Shown: one piece after another, positions 10,152 through 18,985 of the stretch
Layout of the letters: every line of letters begins with the position of its first letter
Position numbering within the stretch: the stretch's first letter is position 1
Source of the DNA: CAWJHE01 sp963842455
GTDB lineage: Bacteria > Chloroflexota > Anaerolineae > Anaerolineales > UBA4823
Direction: 5' to 3'
Length of the DNA stretch: 64,000 bases
Assembly: GCA_963842455.1 (NCBI GenBank)
Contig: CAWJHE010000014.1
Coordinates: forward strand, 496,001 to 560,000
Notes under the pieces: model-generated
The model's input: only the letters and a program-made list of their open reading frames with translations
The model's database searches: none
Told to the model about the DNA's origin: nothing
Made by a program: the position numbers and the translations under genes

Positions 10152-10853
10152 ATGAGCTCACCCTTTAAACTTTATCGCTTACAGACAATTGACACGCAGC
10201 TAGATGGCATGAAGCATCGCATCCGTGATATTGATGAATTGCTTACAGCTGACCAGGAGCTTCAACTAGCATTGAAAGAAGCTGAAAAAGCAAAAGTTGC
10301 TTGGCAGCTGACTCAAAAGAATTTGCGCCTGGCAGAAGACCAGGTTCGCCAGCAACGATTAAAGATTGAACAAAGCGAAGCCACCTTATACAGCGGCAGA
10401 ATGCAAAACCCCAAAGAATTACAGGATTTACAAAATGAAGTGGCTTCCCTGAAAAGATACTTGAGCGTCTTAGAAGACCGCCAACTGGAAAATATGCTGG
10501 CAGAAGAAGAAGCAAGCAGCGAAGTTGAGAGCGCTAACCAGTCCCTGGAAAAGATTAGAACACAAAAAGAATCGCAAAATGCCAAACTCGACGAAGAACG
10601 AGAGCGGTTATTGAAAGATGTGGATCGTTTTCAAGGTGAAAGAAACGCGGCTATCAGCGATATTCCAAAGGCAGACCTGGACCTTTACGAAAAGCTACGC
10701 ATCCAACGGCGTGGAGTTGCTGTCTCAAAAGTTGTGGATAAAGCTTGTTCGGCATGCGGGTCAACTCTGAATGCTTCGTTGTTGCATGCAGCGCATTCTG
10801 CCAACCAAATCTCTCGCTGTGATCTGTGCGGACGCATTCTATATATAGGATAA
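10152..10853 (+). CDS. coiled-coil protein with C-terminal C4 zinc ribbon (DUF164 / CT398-like)
   Basis: A 233-residue cytoplasmic protein. Residues 10-170 form a long charged coiled coil. The C-terminus has two Cys pairs (CSACG near residue 200 and CDLCG near 225) that make a zinc ribbon. This architecture matches the CT398-like family of presumed nucleic-acid-binding proteins, which is widespread but poorly characterised. It has its own upstream promoter, and only 4 bases separate its stop from the NACHT gene, so the two form an operon. No enzymatic residues are visible. Confidence 0.85.
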   Translation: MSSPFKLYRLQTIDTQLDGMKHRIRDIDELLTADQELQLALKEAEKAKVAWQLTQKNLRLAEDQVRQQRLKIEQSEATLYSGRMQNPKELQDLQNEVASLKRYLSVLEDRQLENMLAEEEASSEVESANQSLEKIRTQKESQNAKLDEERERLLKDVDRFQGERNAAISDIPKADLDLYEKLRIQRRGVAVSKVVDKACSACGSTLNASLLHAAHSANQISRCDLCGRILYIG

Positions 10854-10857
10854 ACCG

Positions 10858-13367
10858 ATGGAATTCCTTCAGAACATCCGCCTGGACCGAAATTCTTTTT
10901 GGATCGGATTTCTGGCAGCCAGCTTATTCTGGTGGCTGGTTCGTATTTCTCGCCCACTTCTGGCTCGATTTCGGCAAAGTTTTCGCAGCCAGGCAGAGAA
11001 TGTTCAATGGGAGTCACGCTCGGTGGTCGAAGTGCGTTTGCGTAACGAAACCTTGCGCTATGCTCAATCACAACATCTGGCGGCAGCCCTCTTTTCCCTG
11101 GATGAAATTGTCTTGCCTCCACGCTTGCTCGTTTCGGGTCTGACGCCAGAAACCATCGACAACCTGCCTACCTTGGATATCACCGAGACACTCATTCCCG
11201 ACACACCCGATTGGCCGCAAATAGCCTCCCATTACAATTGGCCTTCGTTGAGCCTGGCAGAAGCCCTTTCCGCTGGCGCAAACCTGGCTATCACCGGCCA
11301 ACCTGGAACAGGGAAAAGCGTTGCCTTGGCTCATTTTGCCAGCCAATTAGCCAGAAAAGAAATCGAGATCAGCGGCATGCAATCAGCGCTGCCTCTCTAC
11401 GCCCATGCTGCTGACCTGGTTTTACCAGCCACATCACCAGACAGCCTGAGCTCACCACTCGAGACTGCCCTGGCGAATTACATCTCCCAGGAAACCTTTT
11501 CTAAGTTACCTGCCTTGATCATCCAGGTCCTGAAAGAAGGACGCGCCGTCTTGATCCTGGATGGGATGGATGAATTGGATCCATCCGGATTCGATCTGGC
11601 TGTTGGTTACCTGGAACAATTACTGGGAGTTTTTCCCAAGTTACGAGTGATCACTGCAGTCTCATCCGAAACCTGGGGAAATTTGCCCCAAATTGGTTTC
11701 CACATGCTGCCATTAGCAACCTGGAACCAGCGCCAACGCGGGTTGCTTCTCGAAAAATGGGGCAACTTGTGGAAGCAACACTTCTCCAACACGCATGTTG
11801 ACACACTCCCTGCCAGATCCCGATTTAATCAAAGGATGGCTTAGTCAGCGAAAGCGCCAGCCTGACCCCCTTAGAGCTGGTCTGCAAGACATGGGCAGCC
11901 TTTGCAGGTGACTCAACGGGCTCTAAGGCTTTGGACGCCATGGATGCTTACTTGCGCAGAAAACTGGTGGGGCTGAATGAAAAACAGCGCAAAGCTCTGG
12001 AACACGTAGCTACCCAAATGCTGCTTACCCAACAACCCATTGCAGAGAAAACCACCCTGGAACGCTGGCTAGGCGGCCAGGATGAGTTTAAAGAGCTGCT
12101 TGATGATCCAACTTTGCTTGAGCCAGGCGCCGAATCACAGCCCAGGTCGTCAAAGCTGAAAGTTAAGTCAGGTTCAACTTTAGCCAGTTTTATCGAATGT
12201 GGGATTTTACGTCCTCACGCTGGAGATCGTTATGCGATCAGCCATGCGGTGTGGACGGGTTACCTGGCTGCGAAAATGCTGGATGTTGGAATCGCATTCC
12301 GAGCACTGGATGCTCAAAAGCCTTGGGATGCCAGAAACCTGGCGATGCAATTCTTGGCTTCTCAGACTGAAACGAATGAATGGATTGGCAAGCGGTTACA
12401 ACACAACAGCGAAGCCTTACTTCCCAGGTTTCTTCTACAAGCCAGTCGCTGGTTGCCTTACGCCCCGAATGACGCACACTGGTCCAAATCCATCTTGCGC
12501 GGCCTGGCGAGTGAATTGCACAACCCCGCATGGACCATGCAAGTAAAAGCACGATTGCTCGCAGCCCTGATCGGGTCGGGAAACAGTGGGGTTAGTGTTC
12601 TTTTGCGCCAATTATTGCGCACGCCTGAATTGGAAACACGCCAGCTGGCTATCCTGGGCTTGGGAATGATACGTGATGCGAAAGCAGTAGATGATTTATC
12701 AAAATTTCTAAAACCGGAAGAAGAACCTCGAATTGCCAGCGCCAGTATTCTCAGCTTGGTATCCATCGGCAGCAAACAAGCCCTCGAAGCGGTCGCAACG
12801 ATACTGTTGCAGGGAAACGAACATTTGCGGCGATCGGCTGCTGAGGCTTTTGCGAATGATGTGGAGGAAGGGCACCCAACTCTGAAAGAGGCCAGTGAAA
12901 TGGAAGATCCTGGCATTCGCAGGGCAGCTGTGTACGGCCTGGCGCGCCTCAACCAAGCCTGGGCAGACCAGATCGTAGAAAGCCTGCGCACAGATGACCC
13001 ACAATGGGTGGTGCAAGATGCTGCCAATCAGGTGATGAGTTTACGCAGTGTGGATAACCCACGCATCCCTACCAACTTGCCAGCATTGAGTCAAACTCCC
13101 TGGCTGATCGAATTTGCAGCCAGCCGAGGTCTGGGAGTGGCTCCTGGTGAACCGGCTGTTCAATTGCTTTACACAGCTTTGAAACAAGGCGACCAGAAAC
13201 AAAAGATAGCCGCCCTATACACGATAAGCCGACAAAGCCACTCTGCCCACATGTCTCAGTTGGAAGAGAGTTATCACAGCCCTGAGGCAGAAATCCGCCA
13301 GGCTGCAGTAGAGGCAATCTGGCGGCTGCAAACTTGCGGGATAGATTTCATCCATCCAAGCCAGTAA
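10858..13367 (+). CDS. membrane-anchored NACHT-type NTPase with HEAT repeats (two frameshifts as read)
   Basis: The first frame (10858-11844) has a membrane helix at residues 13-30, a Walker A GQPGTGKS near residue 150 and a Walker B LILDGMDELD near 235, the NACHT/STAND signature. The second frame (open from 11829, running to 13367) continues the NTPase helical region (TPLELVCKTWAAFAG) and then has HEAT-like repeats from about 12620 onward. Between them, the third frame supplies DPDLIKGWL at about 11815-11845. Two single-base corrections, near 11806-11813 and 11838-11850, therefore join everything into one protein of about 835 residues. STAND NTPases are signal-responsive switches, some in antiphage defence. 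No toxic effector domain is visible, so a regulatory or sensory role is equally possible. Confidence 0.8.
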
Positions 13368-13436
13368 AATTGTTTAATCACGAACTGCCAGTTTGAGAAT
13401 TGGAACTGTCTTCAACTGACCGTTCTTTGCCCTGGC

Positions 13437-13703
13437 TTAAAAAGCCAAAGAATACAGTAAATTCCTGATGACCATATCAATGATTTGTAAACCGATAATC
13501 AATACCAGGGGGCTGAAGTCCAGGCCTCCCATCGGAGGCAGAAGCCTGCGTATGGGGTTTAAGAATGGATTGACAAAACGGTCCAACATTTGGCGCACCG
13601 GGTGAAAAGGATCCACAAAGTAGGACAAAACGACCTGGACAATCACAAAGAAAATAAGGATCTGGACAATACGATGGATAACTTCAGCTATTAGAATCAT
13701 CAT
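13437..13703 (-). CDS. YggT family membrane protein
   Basis: 88 residues with two membrane segments separated by a loop containing FVNPFLNPIRRLLPP, the hallmark of YggT/CcmK-type small membrane proteins. The start at ATG 13703 lies 11 bases after the yggS stop and follows a purine-rich site; a longer frame to 13751 would run back into yggS. The pairing with yggS is conserved in many bacteria. The function is not firmly known; links to osmotic tolerance and to septum-associated gene clusters have been reported. The 69 bases between its end and the convergent NACHT gene show no clear terminator. Confidence 0.9.
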   Translation of the reverse strand: MMILIAEVIHRIVQILIFFVIVQVVLSYFVDPFHPVRQMLDRFVNPFLNPIRRLLPPMGGLDFSPLVLIIGLQIIDMVIRNLLYSLAF

Positions 13704-13713
13704 TTCTCTTTTC

Positions 13714-14445
13714 TCAGGTGTAGGCCCTTTCCCCCATGATGGCTGTACCAACCCTCACCTGGGTAGCCCCTTCCTGTATCGCAATCTGATAATCTGCACT
13801 CATCCCCATGGAATATTCCAACCAGGATGCTTCGGGGAAGTTGGCCTGGAAGAATTCGCCTAATCTACGCAGCTTTTGGTAATATGGCCGGGCCAATTCC
13901 GGATCGGAAAAGTAGGGAGCCATGGTCATCAGTCCCTGGACATTAAGATGGGTGAAAGCCAGGACGGTTGAAATTTCCGGGAACAGGCGCTCCCATTGAC
14001 CCTCATCCCAGGCGGTAAAACCATGTTTGCTGGTTTCACCACTCATATTGCACTCCAGAAGAACGGGCAGCCGCCTTCCCTGTTCTTCCGCAAAACAATC
14101 CAGACGCCGGGCTAGCTTCAGACTATCCAAAGAGTGGATACAATCAAAATACTGGCAGACCAGCCTGGCTTTTCTGCTTTGGATATGCCCAATCATATGC
14201 CAGTTAATCTGTGTGTAGGCTGTGCAGGCTAAGATTTTTTCCACGCCTTCCTCGGCATAATTCTCACCCAGGTGCTGAGCTCCGGCGCTAATCACTGCCA
14301 ACACAGATTCTAAAGGGTGGCCTTTTGTGACTGTAACCAGCTTGATGTCATGAGAATCACGACCAACCGAATGAGCTGCGGCTTCAATCCCATCCATCAC
14401 CGCAAGATAGTTCTTTTCGATGGTTAAGGGATCAAGCCCGGTCAC
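13714..14445 (-). CDS. yggS: YggS-type pyridoxal-5'-phosphate homeostasis protein
   Basis: 243 residues, a normal length for the family. The PLP lysine is in VTVTKGHP near residue 41, followed by the conserved GENYAEE and WHMIGHIQSRKAR motifs and the C-terminal SMGMSADYQIAIQEGATQVRVG stretch (starting near residue 212) that binds the phosphate. Family members bind PLP without known catalysis and buffer PLP and amino-acid pools in the cytoplasm. It lies between pgeF (20 bases upstream) and yggT, a common arrangement close to cell-division genes. Confidence 0.96.
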   Translation of the reverse strand: MTGLDPLTIEKNYLAVMDGIEAAAHSVGRDSHDIKLVTVTKGHPLESVLAVISAGAQHLGENYAEEGVEKILACTAYTQINWHMIGHIQSRKARLVCQYFDCIHSLDSLKLARRLDCFAEEQGRRLPVLLECNMSGETSKHGFTAWDEGQWERLFPEISTVLAFTHLNVQGLMTMAPYFSDPELARPYYQKLRRLGEFFQANFPEASWLEYSMGMSADYQIAIQEGATQVRVGTAIMGERAYT

Positions 14446-14464
14446 AAGCTAACTCTTTCTGATC

Positions 14465-15259
14465 TTAACATCCGATGAGAGCTCCAAAGCGTCCTGTTTT
14501 GCCTGCCTCTGCTCGATGCGAAAACCAATCCTCGACATGGCAGGCGGTGCAGATTTCTGCCATTTCGATCTGATGCACACCTGCCTGCTCTAAAATGCAT
14601 TGATTGGCTTTCCACAGATCAAATTTTACCTTATTGTCTGAAGATTCACCGTTTGATGTTGAAAGAAAGGCATGCGATTGTTCTCCGAATGCCCTGCGAA
14701 CTTGCTCAATTACATCCGGTCCTATCTGGTAATGGTCCGGACCTATCGAAGGTCCTATGCAGGCGATTATATTTTCAGCTTTACAGTTGAAATCCCGGAC
14801 AAAACGTTCGACCAGTGCTGCGGCAGCTCTTTTTACGGTTCCCTGCCATCCTGCGTGGGCGATGCCTACCACCCTGTGATTTGGCTCAAACAGAAGAACC
14901 GGAACACAGTCTGCAAAACGCATGTATAGGGTCAAACCTGGGCGGTTGCTCAGCAGTCCATCAGCTTTGAGATGAGGTTGATTCTGCGGCCTTGGGGCAT
15001 TAGCGTTGACGACATCAGCGCTGTGGACCTGCCAGACATCATAAACATTCAGCGGATCGCGCCCGACCGCCTGGAGCGAGCGCAATCGATTCACCTGGAC
15101 TCGATCCACTGCATCACCCACAGTCCCACCCACATTCAATGAACGCCAGGGTGCAGGGCTAACGCCGCCATGGCGAGTAAAGACTGCATGAACTACGCCA
15201 TACGTATTCAGTGATTCAAATGTATAAAATCGAATTCCGTTGACACTCTGAAATGGCAT
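14465..15259 (-). CDS. pgeF: peptidoglycan editing factor PgeF (YfiH / laccase-domain protein)
   Basis: 264 residues of the multicopper-polyphenol-oxidase-like (DUF152) family. Metal-binding motifs are intact: VHSADV near residue 79, DCVP near 118, HAGWQG near 134 and a C-terminal CTACHVEDWFSHR segment. Characterised members remove incorrectly added serine from peptidoglycan precursors or have purine nucleoside phosphorylase activity. It is cytoplasmic, with no signal peptide. It is followed directly by yggS and yggT on the same strand. Confidence 0.94.
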   Translation of the reverse strand: MPFQSVNGIRFYTFESLNTYGVVHAVFTRHGGVSPAPWRSLNVGGTVGDAVDRVQVNRLRSLQAVGRDPLNVYDVWQVHSADVVNANAPRPQNQPHLKADGLLSNRPGLTLYMRFADCVPVLLFEPNHRVVGIAHAGWQGTVKRAAAALVERFVRDFNCKAENIIACIGPSIGPDHYQIGPDVIEQVRRAFGEQSHAFLSTSNGESSDNKVKFDLWKANQCILEQAGVHQIEMAEICTACHVEDWFSHRAEAGKTGRFGALIGC

Positions 15260-15327
15260 GCTTTACCCAATTGGATGAACTGGAAATTTTCGACAGCATC
15301 AAACATAACCTGGCGAAGCCGTTAATC

Positions 15328-16335
15328 TTACCGGACAGACCGTTGAATCCTTTCCCATTTATCTGCCATGATCTGGCGAGTCTCGGCCATCGTCTCTTCA
15401 ACCAAAGGATAACCAAACCAGGCCGTTCCAAAACCAAACAATCCACCCGTAAATACACGCAATGTGGGTGTGCTCTCCCGGTATGGCAGGAAGTTCAACG
15501 GCGGTTGGCTGAAAATCTGGCTGAAACCATCCAACCCAATGGGCGCCAGGGCGATCAGGACCCACAAGTACCACGGCAGGGGAGGCAAACGTCTACCGGT
15601 CCAGGAAAAAACCAATCCAAATAATAAAATCGAGGCGTATATGGCGATATCCCGTTCGCATAAAGCCACTTTGAAACCAACCGGATGGTTGTGGCTCAGC
15701 TCACCTACATACGAACGAGCAGCGGTCAGTTCTTTATCGTAGCTGCCTTCGCTTAGTCCGGTGGCATCCATAAAAGATTTATATTCATCTAAACCCGCTG
15801 CTTCCCGAGGATAAACCGGCTGCTCGCCAAACAAAAAGAAAGACCGGTAGGCTAACTGGTGACAGACGGCGCTATAGGCTTTGTAGATTAGATTGGCCGG
15901 AGTTTCTGCGCCTGTGCGCATCAGCACCGGGGCCAAAAAAGGCAATCCCACATAGATGAGCACAAAAAGATTGAACATAGCCAGGTAGTGTCTGGCTATC
16001 CAGTAGGTTACAGCATCTGACTTGCTCCAAATTTTCGCTGCAGGCGTCAGGTATTCTGGCGGTGGATTCTTGATTTTTTCGATGTGATGCTCTCGATCTG
16101 AATGCGCAGCCAGGGTAACTTCCAGCTCCTGGCGGGTAAATGGAGCCTTTAGCAGGTATGGGCCTACCTGGACGACCGGTATTTCAAGGTCAAATTTTTT
16201 CCTGATCTCGCTATCCGATTCAATATCAATCACCTCCAGGCGGTGCGGATAGAGAGCTTGGAGTTCTTTCAAATCACGGAGAACATCTTCGCATAAATGG
16301 CACCCCACCCGGCTATACAAAGTCACCTGGATCAT
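15328..16335 (-). CDS. glutaredoxin-like domain fused to DUF2085 membrane domain
   Basis: 335 residues. Residues 1-85 form a glutaredoxin-like fold (DUF836 type) with the active-site CHLC at 12-15 and the cis-proline region IPVVQV. After a linker with a PPPEYL segment come four or five membrane helices with the DUF2085 signature (AVCHQLAYRS and, further on, CERDIAIY). The DUF2085 cysteines at these two motifs may be redox partners. The gene overlaps the TlpA gene by 4 bases (ATGA) and lies in a ccdA-tlpA operon. A membrane thiol-redox function is therefore a reasonable inference, though none is proven for DUF2085. Confidence 0.85.
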   Translation of the reverse strand: MIQVTLYSRVGCHLCEDVLRDLKELQALYPHRLEVIDIESDSEIRKKFDLEIPVVQVGPYLLKAPFTRQELEVTLAAHSDREHHIEKIKNPPPEYLTPAAKIWSKSDAVTYWIARHYLAMFNLFVLIYVGLPFLAPVLMRTGAETPANLIYKAYSAVCHQLAYRSFFLFGEQPVYPREAAGLDEYKSFMDATGLSEGSYDKELTAARSYVGELSHNHPVGFKVALCERDIAIYASILLFGLVFSWTGRRLPPLPWYLWVLIALAPIGLDGFSQIFSQPPLNFLPYRESTPTLRVFTGGLFGFGTAWFGYPLVEETMAETRQIMADKWERIQRSVR

Positions 16336-16916
16336 GGGGCTAATCCTGTCTGCACCAGATAGACATCCAGCTGCTCTCTGCTCAAGGAACCCATGTGGTG
16401 ATAACGTACAATACCTTGCTGGTCAATGAAGAATGTGTTCGGCAAGGCTAAAACTTTATACAGTTTTGTTACATCCCCATCCTCATCCAACAAGACTTCC
16501 AAAGTAAGTCCCATATCGCGGACAAATTCACCCACGACATCTGGACTCTCTTCCTGGTTGATGGCCAATATCAATAACCGGTCTGGATAAAGGTTCTGGA
16601 CTTCCTGGAAGAATACCATTTCTTTGACACACGGCGCACACCAGGTCGCCCAGAAATTCAAAACTACGATCCGGTCTTGAAGCTCAGATAATCTTACCGG
16701 TTGATTTTCCAGGTTGGGAAGTGCGAAATCTGGTGCAGGCGTATCCTTAGCAGGCGCCAATTCGCTGTCCAGGGATAGACCTAGTTGGTTCAGGTCAATC
16801 GAGATCACGCCTAACCAATTAAGCAGCCATAATGCTCCTGCACCCAGGAACACACCCACCCACAGGCCTATCACCAGGATCAAGAGGGGTTTATGATTTG
16901 ATTTCGAGGGGGTCAT
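16332..16916 (-). CDS. TlpA/ResA-type membrane-anchored thiol-disulfide oxidoreductase
   Basis: 194 residues: an N-terminal signal anchor (residues 10-40), then a thioredoxin-like AhpC/TSA fold with active site WCAPC near residue 92 and the cis-Pro motif LPNTFFID near 153. It is exported and faces the outside of the membrane. ResA/TlpA proteins reduce cytochrome c apoproteins or other exported thiols, taking electrons from CcdA, whose gene is 29 bases upstream. It overlaps the glutaredoxin-DUF2085 gene downstream. No cytochrome c genes are in the window, so the target is unknown. Confidence 0.92.
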   Translation of the reverse strand: MTPSKSNHKPLLILVIGLWVGVFLGAGALWLLNWLGVISIDLNQLGLSLDSELAPAKDTPAPDFALPNLENQPVRLSELQDRIVVLNFWATWCAPCVKEMVFFQEVQNLYPDRLLILAINQEESPDVVGEFVRDMGLTLEVLLDEDGDVTKLYKVLALPNTFFIDQQGIVRYHHMGSLSREQLDVYLVQTGLAP

Positions 16917-16945
16917 GATTGCCTCCAGTATCTCGGTTTTCCAGC

Positions 16946-17854
16946 TTACTCAGAGTCAACAGCCTGCGGTTTAAGAAATATCGCCATAGGCAGCGCCACA
17001 GGAAACAGGCTGGCGCCAAAGAACCACCAATCGAAGAAATTCCTTCCTTTACGGGAGGCAATGAAAGCAGGGATCAACCCCAGCACTGTCAAAGCCACGA
17101 ACGCGATCAGTAAAATCCGTCCCAGGGCGACTTCATCATAAATTCCGAAAAAAGAACCCAGACTGGCAAGCTGCTCAAACCGTCCGCTCAACAGCAACAA
17201 ACCCACCAGGATGAGCAAAATACCCATCAGAATCTCGATATAACGCATCACTTTTCCGTACCGGCGAATAACGGTGGTTACCAGGCTGATTTGGGTTGAG
17301 GCAATCAAGAAGGGAATAGCCAGGCCGGCAGAATATGCACTTAATAGTAATAACCCTTGTGTTATGGATCCACCGCTGATAGAGAGGGTAAGAATCGATC
17401 CCAGGATAGGTCCGACACAAGGCGACCATCCAGCTGAGAAAAAGATACCCATCAAAAAGGAGGCCAGGTAGCCGCGCTGGCGGTCTGGGGCTGTTTGAGG
17501 GCGCAGGTCATACTCCAGAAAAGGAATTCTGAACAGGCCGGTCATATGAATGCCAAAAATGATGACAACGATACCGCCAATGGTCGCCAGCCAGTTACGG
17601 AGATTATAGAGCAAGCCGCCTATAGCCGACGCAGCCAATCCTAAACTGATAAAGATAACACTAAAACCCAACACAAAAGCCAACCCATGGCTAAGTGTCA
17701 ACCAACGACTGCCCTTTCCTGCAGCAGTCGTCGCCACGGATCGACCGCCAAGATAGCCCACATAGGCCGGAACCAGGGAGAAGACACAAGGAGAAAGAAA
17801 TGAGGCTAAACCAGCCAAAAATGCGATCCCGATACCAACATTTGCGAAATCCAT
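16946..17854 (-). CDS. ccdA: cytochrome c biogenesis protein CcdA (transmembrane thiol electron carrier)
   Basis: 302 residues with six to eight membrane segments. The conserved cysteines sit in the characteristic FLSPCVFSLVPAY motif near residue 23 and in the SPCVGPILG motif near 145. CcdA passes reducing equivalents from cytoplasmic thioredoxin to extracytoplasmic TlpA/ResA proteins. Length and motifs are normal. It is the first gene of a three-gene redox operon with 16332-16916 and 15328-16335. Confidence 0.96.
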   Translation of the reverse strand: MDFANVGIGIAFLAGLASFLSPCVFSLVPAYVGYLGGRSVATTAAGKGSRWLTLSHGLAFVLGFSVIFISLGLAASAIGGLLYNLRNWLATIGGIVVIIFGIHMTGLFRIPFLEYDLRPQTAPDRQRGYLASFLMGIFFSAGWSPCVGPILGSILTLSISGGSITQGLLLLSAYSAGLAIPFLIASTQISLVTTVIRRYGKVMRYIEILMGILLILVGLLLLSGRFEQLASLGSFFGIYDEVALGRILLIAFVALTVLGLIPAFIASRKGRNFFDWWFFGASLFPVALPMAIFLKPQAVDSE

Positions 17855-17893
17855 AATGATTGCACTCCTGAAATTTCTTGATCAGTTCTATCT

Positions 17894-18985
17894 TTATTTT
17901 TCGACAACCACCACTTTTGAGCTGCCTTTACCCGATATGGTTACATCACCTGGCAATGCGGGGGTAAAGGGTAACGTCCAACGAAAAATCCATTTTGCAT
18001 CATCCGGGTTGGCGTTCACACACCCGTGCGAACGAGGCACACCGTAGCTATTATGCCAGAATGTTGAGTGAATAGCCATCCCCTGTCCTGAGAATAAAAC
18101 TGTCCAACCGATCCCAGGAAGATCATAACCGCCGCCGGTGGTACCACCGGTCATGTGCACAGACACCAGCTTACGCCAGATTGTGTGCGACCCCAAAGGT
18201 GTTGCCCATTTAGCGGATGGATTCCCTTCGCTTGCCACCTTTGGACCGGTCGAAACCCGGCAGAAATAGACTTCTTGCTGTCCTTCATAACAGGATAAGG
18301 TCTGATAGGTGACATCAACTTCGACCCGTTTATCATCAACCTCTGGATGAATGGGGCTGATTTCTTGCTCATCCAATGGGCGGAATGCCTCGGCAGCTGC
18401 CCAAAAGATATCTCCATAGCTGCCATATCTTTCGCCAACCCGGTAGAAGATTTTTCCCTGTTCGTCTGTTTTAATCTCATCCACCCACATTATCTGGCTA
18501 TAGTACAAACGCGGACTCTGAGTATGGGATAGCCAGGGTGAACGCGCCGGAGGATTTGCCAAAACCAGGTCGACATAAGGGACGGTCACTTCTACCCAGA
18601 AACCCTCCACGCCGCTTAATTGTGAAAGCGGTTGGTTGGGATTATGCTTAACTGGCTGCAAGTTCGGTGCGTAAATATATCCTTCGGGTGTCTCAACAAA
18701 GCGCTGGTTAAACCATAGGGGACGTTTGCCAACTACCTCCCGCAGCCAGACTACGGTTTCATCGATATACTTGACAGCTACTGTGGGGCTATCATCATCT
18801 GGACGCAGCTTGACATCAACCTGCCCATCTAAAATTCGGCCAAGGCGTTCGCTCTGGGGAAATTCCAGCAACGCCGGTGGAGATAACTGGATGCGAGATC
18901 TATGCCATGGAGCCAATGCCATGCCACCAATACCAGTCAGGGTCGTTTTGAAAAAATCTCTTCGGGAAAAATTCTCTTTTACCAT
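17894..18985 (-). CDS. L,D-transpeptidase (YkuD), Tat-exported, copy 2
   Basis: 363 residues. A twin-arginine signal (SRRDFFK) followed by a short hydrophobic stretch suggests Tat export. The C-terminal YkuD domain has the catalytic HSTFWH and SHGCVN motifs, with the nucleophile Cys near residue 330. The middle has SH3-like sequence (LRPDDDSPTVAV) that may bind the wall. L,D-transpeptidases make 3-3 cross-links or attach proteins to peptidoglycan. Its ATG overlaps the stop of the upstream paralogue by one base, so the two are translationally coupled. Confidence 0.93.
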   Translation of the reverse strand: MVKENFSRRDFFKTTLTGIGGMALAPWHRSRIQLSPPALLEFPQSERLGRILDGQVDVKLRPDDDSPTVAVKYIDETVVWLREVVGKRPLWFNQRFVETPEGYIYAPNLQPVKHNPNQPLSQLSGVEGFWVEVTVPYVDLVLANPPARSPWLSHTQSPRLYYSQIMWVDEIKTDEQGKIFYRVGERYGSYGDIFWAAAEAFRPLDEQEISPIHPEVDDKRVEVDVTYQTLSCYEGQQEVYFCRVSTGPKVASEGNPSAKWATPLGSHTIWRKLVSVHMTGGTTGGGYDLPGIGWTVLFSGQGMAIHSTFWHNSYGVPRSHGCVNANPDDAKWIFRWTLPFTPALPGDVTISGKGSSKVVVVEK

